Positions 25,374 through 34,260 of a stretch of 64,000 nucleotides of DNA are shown here, one piece after another. The DNA is taken from positions 1 through 64,000 of the forward strand of contig NZ_RJVR01000216.1 of the NCBI RefSeq assembly GCF_003999195.1, in the 5' to 3' direction. A program made the translations under genes and the position numbers. The stretch is from Streptomyces soli. Its GTDB lineage: Bacteria; Actinomycetota; Actinomycetes; Streptomycetales; Streptomycetaceae. Under the pieces are notes generated by a model. It was not told the DNA's origin. It ran no database searches and was given only the letters and a program-made list of their open reading frames with translations. How positions within the stretch are numbered: position 1 is the stretch's first letter; each line of letters starts with the position of its first letter.

Positions 25374-25448
25374 AGCCGCCTTCGGGATTCGAACCCGAGA
25401 CCTACGCATTACGAGTGCGTTGCTCTGGCCAACTGAGCTAAGGCGGCA
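25374..25448 (-). tRNA. tRNA-Thr (anticodon CGT)
   Basis: The minus strand folds as a full cloverleaf. Acceptor GCCGCCT pairs with AGGCGGC, D arm GCTCAGTTGGCCAGAGC, anticodon stem ACGCA/TGCGT with loop CTCGTAA (anticodon CGT), T arm with GGTTCGAATCC. CCA is encoded at 25371-25373. The 3' half is the island attachment site. Confidence 0.95.
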
Positions 25449-25573
25449 AGCTGCGCAGCCAGAGTGGCGTCAGCAGCGCGGCCAAGTCTACACAGTCCCG
25501 GAGGGTGCCTCTGACCAGGGGGAGTGGGGTGGCGGGGCGGCGGGGAGGTGGCTGGTGAGGGCGTCGAGGAGGA

Positions 25574-26406
25574 GTGACCGTGGCGGGGTGGGCGTTCATC
25601 GGGTTCGACGCGTACGTGTCAACGGCGGAGGAGATGAAGGACGCGGGGCGGCAGGTGCCGAGGGCGATGTGGTGGGCGCTGCTGAGCGTGGGGGTCGTGG
25701 TGATCCTGAACGCGATGGCGGTGGCGCTGGCGCCTCCGCACCCGGCGGACGTGGGGGCCGACAAGGACGTCGATCCGGTGACGACGGCCTCGGGTCGTGG
25801 TCGGAAAAGCCGTTCGTGTGCGTGGTGCTGGTCGGCTTCCTGGCCTGCGCGATGGCCTCGCAGGGCGGCGCCGCCCGGGGACTGTACTCGCTGGCCCGGG
25901 ACGGCGCGTTCCCCTTCTCTCGGCAGGTCAGGAAGGTCAACGGGAGGCAAGCGCCGATCGGCGGGCCGGTCGCGTCGACGCTGCTGAGCGCGAGCGCGCT
26001 GCTGCTCGGGATGAACGCGACGGCGATCGGCGCGGTCATCGCCTTCGGTACGGCGGCGACCTTCCTGCCGTTCTTCCTTACGCCGCTGGCCGCGCTGATC
26101 GCCCGGCTGCGAGGCAAGTAGCAGGGACGTAACGGCCGCAAGGGCACCGCCCTCAATGTGCTGGCGGTGCTGTGGGCGGGCTTCGAGCTGGTCAACGTCT
26201 GCTGGCCGCGCGTCCTGGTCGCGCCGCCCGGCGCGCCCTGGTACCAGGTGTGGGCCCCGCTCCTCGGCACCGGGGTGGTGCTGGGGAGCGGGGCCGCCTA
26301 CCTGGTCGTCCGGCGGCCGCAGGAAGAAGTCATGACGCCGGCGTCAGTCGAGGAAGCCGGTCAGCACCTCTTGCCGTCGGCCGGCACGATGCCCTCCAGC
26401 AAGTAG
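25574..26406 (+). pseudogene. APC-family amino acid permease, decayed
   Basis: Three consecutive segments in different frames read as an amino-acid/polyamine permease: VAGWAFIGFDAYVSTAEEMK (the TM5-6 region with the SAEE-like motif), then FVCVVLVGFLACAMASQGGA and ALLLGMNATAIGAVIAFGTA, then a C-terminal VLAVLWAGFELVNVCWPRVL. The N-terminal third is absent (tRNA side), there is a frameshift near 25790 and another break near 26125. It is non-functional. It lies just outside the island, so part of it may have been lost during integration. Confidence 0.75.
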
Positions 26407-27923
26407 CGGTTGACGGCAGTGTCGATGCAGTCGCTGCCGCGCGCGTACGCGGTGTGGCCGTCGCCGTCGTACGTGAGGAGCGTGCCGGAGTCGAGCTGGT
26501 TGGCGAGGGACTGGGCCCAGGCGTAGGGCGTGGCCGGGTCGCGGGTCGTGCCGACGACGAGGATGGGGGCGGCGCCGCCGGCGGTGATGCGGTGTGCGGT
26601 GCCGCTGGGAGCGACTGGCCAGTAGCCGCAGGTGAGGCTGGACCAGGCGAGGTTGGTGCCGAAGGTCGGGGAGCTGCGGGTGAAGGAGGCGAGGGCGCGT
26701 TTCACGTCGCTGGGACCGGAGAGGGCGGGGGGAAGGTCGAGGCAGTTCACGGCGGCGTTGGCGTACATGAGGTTCGAGTAGCTGCCGTTGGACGTGCGCT
26801 CGTAGTAGGAGTCGGAAAGGGCGAGGAGGCCGCTACCGTCACCCTTCTTCTCGGCCTTGGTGAGGGCGTCGCGCAGGGTGGGCCACATGGCCTGGTCGTA
26901 CATGGCGGAGATGACGCCGGTGCTGCCGAGAGCCTCGGTGAGCTTGCGGCTGCTGCCGGTGGGGAGGGGCTTGGCGTCGAGGTCCTTGAAGAAGGCGTCG
27001 AGGCGCTTGCCGGCGTCGTCGGCGCTGGTGGTGCCGAGGGGGCAGGCGACCCTGCGTACGCAGTCCTTGGCGAAGGCGGTGAAGGCGGTCTCGAAGCCGC
27101 CGGCCTGGACGCGGCTGCTCTCCAGGGCGGAGACGGAGGGGTCGACGGCGCCGTCGAGGACGAGGCGGCCGACGCGGGACGGGAAGAGGCCCGCGTAGGT
27201 GGCGCCGAGGAAGGTGCCGTAGGACTTGCCGATGTACGTGAGCTTCTTGTCGCCGAGCAGGGCGCGGAGGATGTCCATGTCACGGGCGGACTCGACGGTG
27301 CTGACGTGCTTGAGGAGCTGGCCGGCGCGCTGCTGGCAGCCGGCGGCGAACTGCTTGTCGGCCTGGACGAGGGCGTTCTGCTCGGCGGTGGTGTCCGGGG
27401 TGACGTCGGTCGCCGTGAAGGCGTCCATCTCCTTGTCGGACAGGCACTTCACGGGCGCGCTGCGGGCAACGCCGCGCGGGTCGACGGCGGTCATGTCGTA
27501 ACGGGAGGTGACGGGCGCCGGGTAGCCGAGGGCCGCGTACTGCAGGTAGTCGATGGCGGAGCCGCCGGGGCCGCCGGGGTTGACCAGGAGGGAGCCGAGG
27601 CGGGAGCCGGGGCCGGTGGCCTTTTTGCGGACGACGGAGAGCTTGAGGTCGGTGGCGGCGGAGGGAGCGGCGTAGTCCAGCGGGACCTTCATGGTCGAGC
27701 ACTGGAAGGCGGCCGTGCCGCAGGCGCGCCACTTCAGCTTTTGCTCGTAGTAGGGCTTGAGCGCGACGGAGTCCGACCCGTCGGACGAGGGCAGCGCGCT
27801 CAGCGATGAGGGCGAGGAGGCGGCGGCGCTGTGGCCCACGCTCCCTGTGGTGCAGGCGGTGAGCAGCAGCCCGGCAACCGCGATGACGGTGCCGGAGGTG
27901 CGGAGCAGGCGCGGGGTGTCCAT
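26361..27923 (-). CDS. Secreted tripeptidyl aminopeptidase-type alpha/beta hydrolase
   Basis: This 520-residue exported lipoprotein-like hydrolase of the Streptomyces Tap/SlpD family removes N-terminal tripeptides. ATG 27923 gives signal peptide and lipobox (VIAVAGLLLTACTTG). The nucleophile elbow is YIGKSYGTFLGATYAG, the oxyanion/HGG-like loop LLVNPGGPGGSAIDYL, the acid region ILVVGTTRDPATPY, and the catalytic His TYDGDGHTAYARGSDC, in a TAP-like C-terminal domain. The start overlaps the stop of the upstream membrane protein gene by one base (TGATG), suggesting translational coupling. Confidence 0.88.
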   Translation of the reverse strand: MDTPRLLRTSGTVIAVAGLLLTACTTGSVGHSAAASSPSSLSALPSSDGSDSVALKPYYEQKLKWRACGTAAFQCSTMKVPLDYAAPSAATDLKLSVVRKKATGPGSRLGSLLVNPGGPGGSAIDYLQYAALGYPAPVTSRYDMTAVDPRGVARSAPVKCLSDKEMDAFTATDVTPDTTAEQNALVQADKQFAAGCQQRAGQLLKHVSTVESARDMDILRALLGDKKLTYIGKSYGTFLGATYAGLFPSRVGRLVLDGAVDPSVSALESSRVQAGGFETAFTAFAKDCVRRVACPLGTTSADDAGKRLDAFFKDLDAKPLPTGSSRKLTEALGSTGVISAMYDQAMWPTLRDALTKAEKKGDGSGLLALSDSYYERTSNGSYSNLMYANAAVNCLDLPPALSGPSDVKRALASFTRSSPTFGTNLAWSSLTCGYWPVAPSGTAHRITAGGAAPILVVGTTRDPATPYAWAQSLANQLDSGTLLTYDGDGHTAYARGSDCIDTAVNRYLLEGIVPADGKRC

Positions 27924-28948
27924 CAAGGTGCCTCGGTTCCTCCCGTCGGGTGATTGGGAGCGTATCCGCCCTGATGGGGCGGAACCGTCCTCCGCCACGC
28001 TCTTATGGGTGATTCAGGTCCGTCGAGCTTCTCGGTGAAATAGCCCGCGACGAGGCCGAGCAGGCGGCGACGCGGGGTGATGCCGTCAAGGATGCGCACC
28101 TCGGTCAGATCCTGCATCTCGTCGCGCAGGCGCAGGGCGGAGGCCGCGTGTTCCTCCTCGCCGGACGGCGTGGCGAGGAGGAAGTCGGTGGTGCTGCGGC
28201 GGGGCAGCGCCATGTCGTCGTACGTCCCCGAAATCCCGGCGGCCGCCTGGTAGTGCTCGGGGTGCGCGAGGGCTTCGCGTACGGCGCAGGGCGCCTGGTC
28301 GCCGAGGCCGAGCAGGGCGCGGGCGCTGCGGACCGGGGCGAGGCGGTAGCGGTCGGTGACGGCCTCCGGGACTTCGGCGCCGCAGCGGGCGGGCAGGACG
28401 ACGACGAACGGGTCGGCCAGACCGCTGCGGACGTGGGTGTCGAAGGCGCCGAGCAGGGCGGGGGCATCGTCGTCCTGCGCCATGTACGCCACGACGTACG
28501 GGAAGTCGAGGCCGGCGGCGCTGGGGTAGCCGTACTGCGGCGGCAGCCAGACCCGGGTGCCGTCGGCGTACCGCTGGAGGGTGCCGCCGGCGGGGTACGC
28601 GACGGTGCGGGGCGGGCCGGGGTCGCGGGCAGGGGCGGGTGCGGGGTTCCGCCTGGGGCGCACGGGAGGTGTGGGGGCTCGCGCGGGAGCGGGCTCGGCA
28701 GCAATGTGCGCCGGGTGTGCGCCCCCCGGTCCGCCCCCCAAGCCCGACCCCCAGCAGATCGCCACCGCCACCACGGCCGCCGCCACCGCCGCCCCAGCCG
28801 CGCGCACCACAGTGCCGGCGTACGCCACCGGAAGCTCGTACGGCCTGCCGGCCCGCTCCGCCCACCAGTGCCGCAGCGCCGAGCGGGCGAGGGCGGCAGT
28901 GGCGACGGCGCCGAGCACAGCGGCGAGCAGCGGGAGGAGCTCGACCAC
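27923..28948 (-). CDS. Membrane-anchored protein, unknown function
   Basis: This 341-residue protein has two N-terminal membrane segments (VELLPLLAAVLGAVATAALA and VVRAAGAAVAAAVVAVAICW) and a Pro/Ala linker (about residues 85-115). The outer or cytosolic domain resembles an esterase-like alpha/beta fold (VWLPPQYGYPSAAGLDFPYV, FVVVLPARCGAEVPEAVTDR, AGISGTYDDMALP), similar to putative D-type esterases, with GISGTYDD at the nucleophile position. It is cotranscribed with and coupled to the aminopeptidase gene. Function is not established. Confidence 0.7.
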   Translation of the reverse strand: MVELLPLLAAVLGAVATAALARSALRHWWAERAGRPYELPVAYAGTVVRAAGAAVAAAVVAVAICWGSGLGGGPGGAHPAHIAAEPAPARAPTPPVRPRRNPAPAPARDPGPPRTVAYPAGGTLQRYADGTRVWLPPQYGYPSAAGLDFPYVVAYMAQDDDAPALLGAFDTHVRSGLADPFVVVLPARCGAEVPEAVTDRYRLAPVRSARALLGLGDQAPCAVREALAHPEHYQAAAGISGTYDDMALPRRSTTDFLLATPSGEEEHAASALRLRDEMQDLTEVRILDGITPRRRLLGLVAGYFTEKLDGPESPIRAWRRTVPPHQGGYAPNHPTGGTEAP

Positions 28949-29101
28949 GTTGACGTACCACCTCGGGGACGGGGGCGCTGGTCAGCAGCCTGCGTCACAC
29001 CCCGCCGCCCGCCCGGCGCCGACGCGGCGGGTGGGGCCCGTCGGCGGTGCGATGATCACCCGAACGAGGGACTCCAGTCGCGCCCGGAGCCGTAAGCGGC
29101 C

Positions 29102-30313
29102 TCACCCCGCCCGCAGCGCCAGCGCCATCGCCTCGACCGCCAGGAGCGGCGCCACATTGCGCTCCAGGGCCTCCCGGCAGGCCAGGACCGCCTCGATGCG
29201 CCGCAGCGTGTGCTCCGGGCGGGAGCCGGAGGCGATGCGGTCGATGGCCTCGCGCGACTCGACGTTGGCGATGGCGACGCCGGTGCCGAGCTGGACGGCG
29301 AGCACATCGCGGTAGAAGCCGGCGAGGTCGATGAGGGCCAGGTCGAGGGTGTCGCGCTGGGTCCGGGTGGAGCGGCGCTTCTGGCGGTCCGCGAGGTCCT
29401 TCATCACCCCGGCCGTGCCGCGCGGCATCCGGCTCCCGGCGCCGGCCGAGGCGCCCATCGCGGCGCGCAGCTCCTCCGTCTCCTTGCCGTCGACGGCTTC
29501 GGCGACCTGCTTGGCGTCCTCCGATGCCGCGTCCACCAACTCCTGGGCCGCCTTGAGGCAGCCGCCGACGTCGGCCACCCGCAGCGGCAGCCTGAGCACC
29601 GCCGCCCGCCGTTCCCGCGCCCGCGCATCGGTCGCCAGCCGCCGCGCCCGCCCGATGTGGCCCTGGGTGGCGCGGGCGGCGGCCTCCGCGACGGCGGGCT
29701 CGATCCCGTCCCTCCGTACGAGCACCTCGGCGACCGCTTCCACCGGCGGCGTACGCAGGCTGAGGTGCCGGCAGCGGGAGCGGATGGTCGGCAGCGCGTC
29801 TTCGACGGAGGGCGCGCAGAGCAGCCACACGGTGCGCGGGGCGGGCTCCTCGACGGCCTTGAGCAGCACATTGCCGGCGCCCTCGGTGAGGCGGTCGGCG
29901 TCCTCCAGGACGATGACCTGCCAGCGGCCGCCGGCCGGGGAGAGGGAGGCGCGGCGCACCAGGTCGCGGGTGTCCTTCACGCCGATGGAGAGCCCCTCGG
30001 TCCGGACCACCTCGACATCGGCGTGCGTCCCGATCAGCGTCGTATGGCATCCGTCACAGAATCCGCACCCCGGCGCCCCGCCCAGCGCCCGGTCCGGGCT
30101 CACGCACTGCAGCGCCGCCGCGAAGGCCCGGGCCGCGGTCGAGCGCCCGGAGCCGGGCGGGCCGGTGAACAGCCAGGCGTGCGTCATCTTCGACGCCGCC
30201 GGGTGCGACTCCCCCGCCGCCACGGCCGTGACAAAGGCGTCCGCGTCCCGCGCGGCGGCGGACAGCTGCGCCGTCACCCGGTCCTGCCCGACCAGGTCGT
30301 CCCATACCGCCAT
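29102..30313 (-). CDS. holB: DNA polymerase III subunit delta'
   Basis: This 403-residue clamp-loader subunit opens with VWDDLVGQDRVTAQLSAAAR and has a P-loop-like FTGPPGSGRSTAARAFAAAL, four Cys of the zinc module (GCGFCDGCHTTLIGTHAD plus an upstream Cys), the SRC motif LPTIRSRCRHLSL and a C-terminal helical collar domain. The P-loop carries Arg in place of the key Lys, as often in delta'. A longer upstream frame is spurious; ATG 30313 begins the conserved domain. Essential chromosomal gene, usually next to tmk. Confidence 0.92.
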   Translation of the reverse strand: MAVWDDLVGQDRVTAQLSAAARDADAFVTAVAAGESHPAASKMTHAWLFTGPPGSGRSTAARAFAAALQCVSPDRALGGAPGCGFCDGCHTTLIGTHADVEVVRTEGLSIGVKDTRDLVRRASLSPAGGRWQVIVLEDADRLTEGAGNVLLKAVEEPAPRTVWLLCAPSVEDALPTIRSRCRHLSLRTPPVEAVAEVLVRRDGIEPAVAEAAARATQGHIGRARRLATDARARERRAAVLRLPLRVADVGGCLKAAQELVDAASEDAKQVAEAVDGKETEELRAAMGASAGAGSRMPRGTAGVMKDLADRQKRRSTRTQRDTLDLALIDLAGFYRDVLAVQLGTGVAIANVESREAIDRIASGSRPEHTLRRIEAVLACREALERNVAPLLAVEAMALALRAG

Positions 30314-30430
30314 CGCCGACCGTCCTCCGGTGTCCCCGCTACGTCCACCCCATTGTCGGGTACGCCACGGACAGCCGGCCCCGTCCGGCCGGGTGCCGGC
30401 ACCCCGCGACGGCTCGCATACGCTCCCTCC

Positions 30431-31240
30431 ATGCGCCCCGCCCGCCCTGTCGGCGCCGTCACCCGCGGCACCACGAACCCGAACCGGCTGCGCCGGATGG
30501 ACCGGTGGATCGCGGCGACCTACGGCACCGCACTGCGCCGGGCCACGGATCCGGTGGCGGTGGACCTCGGCTACGGGGCAGCGCCCTGGACGGCGGTGGA
30601 GCTGCTGACGCGGCTGCGCGCGGGCGTACGCCCGGACGCCCGGGTGGTCGGCATCGAGATCGACCCGGCGCGGGTGGAGGCGGCCCAGCCGTACATACGG
30701 GACGGGCTGACCTTCGCGCACGGCGGCTTCGAGGTCCCGCTGCCCGGCGGGGAGCGCCCCGCACTCATCCGCGCGGCCAATGTGCTCCGCCAGTACGACG
30801 AGGACGAGGTGGCCGCCGTATGGGCGCGGCTCAGGGCGCGCCTGGCACCCGGCGGGGTGATCGTCGAGGGCACCTGCGACGAGATCGGCCGCCGCCATGT
30901 CTGGGTGGCGCTCGGACCGGAAGGACCCCGAACGGTGACCTTCGCGACCCGCCTCGGCTCGCTCGCCCGCCCCTCCGACCTGGCGGAACGCCTTCCGAAG
31001 GCGTTGATCCACCGCAATGTGCCGGGCGAGCCGGTGCACGCCTTCCTCAGCGACTTCGACCGCGCGTGGGCGGCGGCGGCGCCGTACGTATCGCTGGGGG
31101 CGCGGCAGCGCTGGATCCGGGCCGTACGGACGCTGGCCGAGGCGGACCACTGGCCGGTGGTGGACGGCCCGTCGCGCTGGCGGCAGGGCGAAGTGACGCT
31201 GCTCTGGCAGGCGTTGGCACCCCGAGCACCGCGCAGCTGA
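30431..31240 (+). CDS. Class I SAM-dependent methyltransferase-like protein
   Basis: This 269-residue protein has a SAM-binding fold: VAVDLGYGAAPWTAVELLTR (motif I), VVGIEIDPARVEAAQPY (motif II), ALIRAANVLRQYDEDEVAAV and RLAPGGVIVEGTCDEIGRRH. It is a conserved Streptomyces protein beside holB and divergent from it, with unknown target. ATG 30431 gives the family-like N-terminus with NPNRLRRMDRWIA. Confidence 0.82.
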   Translation: MRPARPVGAVTRGTTNPNRLRRMDRWIAATYGTALRRATDPVAVDLGYGAAPWTAVELLTRLRAGVRPDARVVGIEIDPARVEAAQPYIRDGLTFAHGGFEVPLPGGERPALIRAANVLRQYDEDEVAAVWARLRARLAPGGVIVEGTCDEIGRRHVWVALGPEGPRTVTFATRLGSLARPSDLAERLPKALIHRNVPGEPVHAFLSDFDRAWAAAAPYVSLGARQRWIRAVRTLAEADHWPVVDGPSRWRQGEVTLLWQALAPRAPRS

Positions 31241-31308
31241 TTCCAAATCGCGGTTCGGCGTGGCACCATCCGCATGGATGTGACGATCCGTCAGAAACGG
31301 GTGCCCGC

Positions 31309-32372
31309 ATGCGACGACGACGTACGACCACCACATGGCTCGCGGCAGCCTGCGCCGCGACACTGCTCGCCGGGACAACGACCACCAGCGCCCACGCCGA
31401 CCGCGCCCAGCGCACCCTCACCGAGGTCCGTACGCAGGTCAGCGAGCTGTACCGCAAGGCCGAGGTCGCCACGGACGCGTACAACGCGGCCCACGAGAGA
31501 GTGACCCAGCAGCAGAAGGACATCTCACCCTCGCCAGGGCCATCGACAAGGCGCAGAGCAAGCTCAAGACGCTCACCGCCCAGGCCGGCGCCCTCGCCGC
31601 CGCCCAATACCGCAGCGGCGGCACCGGCACCCTCGACTCGGAACCTGCAACTGCTCCTCGGCGGCGACACGGACGCCGGCACCGCCCTGGACGGCGCCGC
31701 GCTCACCGAGAAGGCGGCCCATGCCGCGAACACGACGATCAGCGAGCTGACGACGACCAAGTCCGAGCTGGACACTTACGCGACCGCCGCCACCGCCGAG
31801 CTGGCGAACCTCACCAAGGCCCAGCAGGACGCGCCGACGCGAAGAAGCAGATCACCACCCGGCTCGCCCAGGCGCACGCCCTGCTGGCCACCCTCCAGGC
31901 CCAGCAGAAGGCCCGGCTCAACCGCCTCGAGGACGAGGCGGCCTACCAGTCGCAGATCACCTGGCTCAAACCCGACACCGCTACCCAGCTGACGCAGCAG
32001 GCCACCACCGCCACCGCCCAGGGCAGACAGGCCGTCGCCTACGTAACCGCCCAGCTCGGCAAACCGTACGAATGGGGCGCCGAGGGTCCCCGCGGCTTCG
32101 ACTGCTCGGGCCTGACGGAGCAGGCCTGGAAGGCGGCCGGCACCACCATCCCGCGCACGGCGGAGCAGCAATGGCGGCAACTCCCGTACGTGCCCCTGGC
32201 CCGGATGCGGCCGGGCGACCTCGTCGTCTACTACGACGACGCCAGCCACGTCGCGATCTACGTCGGCGACGGCGCGATCATTCAGGCCCCTCGTCCTGGG
32301 AGGACCGTCACCGTGGCAGGGGTCGGATCGATGCCGATCCTGGGCGTCGTACGACCCGGTTCGACCGTGTGA
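31309..32372 (+). pseudogene. NlpC/P60 cell-wall endopeptidase, frameshifted three times
   Basis: The product would be a secreted peptidoglycan D,L-endopeptidase: signal peptide (TTWLAAACAATLLAGTTTTS), a long coiled coil (VRTQVSELYRKAEVATDAYN and later parts), and a C-terminal NlpC/P60 domain with catalytic Cys in RGFDCSGLTEQAWK, His in ASHVAIYVGDG. The frame switches near 31530, 31640 and 31840, all inside the coiled coil, while the flanking sequence stays coding-like. Either the gene is dead or the assembly has small errors here. The intact product would be about 354 residues. Confidence 0.8.
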
Positions 32373-32563
32373 CCCGCGCCATGCGCAGACAGTCCCCAAA
32401 CGTGACGTTGGTCATGTCCAGTTCGTCCCCTGAGAGATGAAATCCCCTGCTGAGAGGCGCATATGACACAGGCGGTTTACCGTCAGCTCTCCCGCCGCAC
32501 CACCTGCTGCCGCTATGGTCGCCAGTCAGCGCAGCACCCTCGGGGGGAGGGAAGGAACATCCG

Positions 32564-33832
32564 ATGTCCGCAACAGAGGTCCCCCAGGCCTCCGTGCCAG
32601 GGCCGCGCCAGGGATCCCTGGCCGACGGCCGGACCTCGCCTGCCCTCACGCTGCTGGCGATCGGTGACTACCCAACCGGCGCCTTCACCGTCCCCGACAT
32701 GCTCGACGTCTCCGGCACCCGCGTCCGTATCCGCCGGGCCCGCAACCTCACCGAGGCCGAGCGGCTGCTGAAGGACGACGTCAACTGCATCCTGCTGGAC
32801 CTCGACCTCGCCGGTGAAACCGGCCTGGACCTCGACAGCCTGCGGCACGTCCTGCGCCTCGCGCCCCGTACCGCCGTCCTGGTCCTTACCAGCAGCGGCG
32901 AGACCGACGCCGAGCGCGCCGCCGAGGCGGTCCGGATCGGCGCGCAGGACTACCTCACCCGCGACGAGCTCGACCCCTCCCACCTCACCCGCGCCATCCG
33001 CTACGCGGTCGAGCGCAAGCGGGCCGACCTCGCTCAGCGCCAACTGGCCGAGACCCGGCTCCTCGCCCAGGAGAACGCCCGCCTGGAGCGCGGCCTGCTC
33101 CCCGTTCCGCTGCTCGCCGGCGCCGAGGACTGGCTGACCTTCGCCTCCCACTACCGCCCGGGCCGCAGCCGCGCCCTGCTCGGCGGCGACTTCTACGACA
33201 CCGTACGGACCCCCGACGGCACCGTTCACGCCATGATCGGCGACGTCTGCGGCCACGGCCCCGACGAGGCCGCGCTCGGCGTCGAGCTGCGCATCGCCTG
33301 GCGCGCGCTGACGCTCGCCGGGCTGAGCGGCACCGTGCTGCTGTCCACGCTCCAGCAGGTCCTGGAGCACGAGCGCGCCGACGACGAGATCTTCGCGACC
33401 CTCTGCGCCCTCGACATCGCGCCCGACGGCCGCACCGCCGACCTCTACCTCGCCGGTCACCCCTCCCCGCTCCTCTCCCACCCCGGCGAGCTGCCGCGCC
33501 TGCTGCCGTACGAGCACGGGGGCCCCGCCCTCGGACTGCTGGCGGACGCCGACTGGGACGGGGAGCGGATCGAGCTGGGCGAGGCGTGGAGCCTGATGCT
33601 CTACACGGACGGCCTCATCGAGGGCCACATCGGCGAGGGCACGCAACGCCTCGGCCAGGACGGCATGGTCCGGCTCATGGCCGCCCACCTGGCGGCAGGG
33701 CTGCGTGGCGAGGAACTGCTCGACGCGGCGGTCACCGAGGTACGCGATCTCAACGGCGGAGAGCTGACGGACGACGTGGCGCTCGTCCTGCTCGACCGGG
33801 GCCAGACCGCCCCGGCGCCGGACAGGCCCTAG
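32564..33832 (+). CDS. Response-regulator PP2C (SpoIIE-type) phosphatase
   Basis: This 422-residue protein has an N-terminal receiver domain (about residues 25-150: CILLDLDLAGETGLDLD with the Asp, VLVLTSSGETD, DYLTRDELDPSHLTRAIRYA) and then a PP2C/SpoIIE phosphatase domain (GGDFYDTVRTPDG, IGDVCGHGPDEAALG, YTDGLIEGHIGEGTQ, LTDDVALVLLDRG). The conserved receiver Lys position reads Arg. It should dephosphorylate anti-sigma-factor antagonists in a partner-switching pathway. RBS GGGAGGGAAGG precedes ATG. The stop shares the CTAG at 33829-33832 with the convergent gene. Confidence 0.9.
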   Translation: MSATEVPQASVPGPRQGSLADGRTSPALTLLAIGDYPTGAFTVPDMLDVSGTRVRIRRARNLTEAERLLKDDVNCILLDLDLAGETGLDLDSLRHVLRLAPRTAVLVLTSSGETDAERAAEAVRIGAQDYLTRDELDPSHLTRAIRYAVERKRADLAQRQLAETRLLAQENARLERGLLPVPLLAGAEDWLTFASHYRPGRSRALLGGDFYDTVRTPDGTVHAMIGDVCGHGPDEAALGVELRIAWRALTLAGLSGTVLLSTLQQVLEHERADDEIFATLCALDIAPDGRTADLYLAGHPSPLLSHPGELPRLLPYEHGGPALGLLADADWDGERIELGEAWSLMLYTDGLIEGHIGEGTQRLGQDGMVRLMAAHLAAGLRGEELLDAAVTEVRDLNGGELTDDVALVLLDRGQTAPAPDRP

Positions 33833-34155
33833 CGGTTGAAGGGCCCGTACGGGCCGTCACTGCTGCTGCCACCACGGCGCCGACGGGGGCCGGTGATCTC
33901 CTTGACCGCGGGACGCACGTCGACCATGTACACGATTGTGGCGATCAGGCCGAAGATCTGCAGGAAGAGGATCCCGTACACACTGACCGCCACGGCCAGG
34001 CCGAGGATGATCAGCCAGAAACTCTTCTTCTGCTTGTCCGCCGCACGGTAGGCGTCCTGCCGACGGATCGCGGCATCGACGAACGCGAACACCGTGAACA
34101 GCACCAGGGCAATCGAGGCCCAGCCCAACAGGTTGTTGAACCCTTGCACCAGCAT
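33829..34155 (-). CDS. DUF2516 family membrane protein
   Basis: This 108-residue membrane protein has hydrophobic segments GFNNLLGWASIALVLFTVFA and FWLIILGLAVAVSVYGILFL, then IFGLIATIVYMVDVRPAVKE, and a basic C-terminal tail. The sequence matches the actinobacterial DUF2516 pattern. ATG 34155 (MLVQGFN) was chosen over an upstream in-frame start. Function unknown. It is separated from the upstream HbhA-like gene by a strong terminator. Confidence 0.85.
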   Translation of the reverse strand: MLVQGFNNLLGWASIALVLFTVFAFVDAAIRRQDAYRAADKQKKSFWLIILGLAVAVSVYGILFLQIFGLIATIVYMVDVRPAVKEITGPRRRRGGSSSDGPYGPFNR

Positions 34156-34195
34156 GCCGTCCACCTCCGTCGTCGGCTCCACCGTACCCGTTGAA

Positions 34196-34226
34196 CGGGC
34201 CGGGCACGCGTGGCGTGCCCGGCCCG
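34196..34226 (-). terminator. Terminator after the HbhA-like gene
   Basis: A perfect 14 bp stem (CGGGCCGGGCACGC with complement) with a 3-base loop lies 35 bases past the 34261 stop on the minus strand and upstream of the DUF2516 gene. Confidence 0.75.
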
Positions 34227-34260
34227 CTGTCACGGTCTCGCAACCGTCACCACTGACCCA

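Larger units (their letters stand above)
231..25416. mobile_element. Genomic island integrated in tRNA-Thr
   Basis: An exact 62 bp direct repeat (231-292 and 25355-25416) consists of the 3' half of a tRNA-Thr gene plus one arm of its terminator. The tRNA is intact only at the right copy, so the right end supplied a replacement 3' half, as site-specific islands do. Contents between the repeats are accessory: regulators with oxidoreductases, nested transposons and broken genes. The expected tRNA-site integrase is not seen. The only tyrosine recombinases inside belong to a Tn554-like element, and the serine recombinase is a fragment, so the island is probably immobile by itself. The boundaries are seen directly; the island history is inferred. 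Confidence 0.85.

Noticed and set aside
26172..27809. A 545-residue Gly/Ala-rich plus-strand ORF
   Set aside because: It is antisense to the tripeptidyl aminopeptidase gene, which has a signal peptide and catalytic motifs.
29210..31240. A 676-residue protein on the plus strand
   Set aside because: The first 400 codons are antisense to holB; the real methyltransferase starts at ATG 30431.
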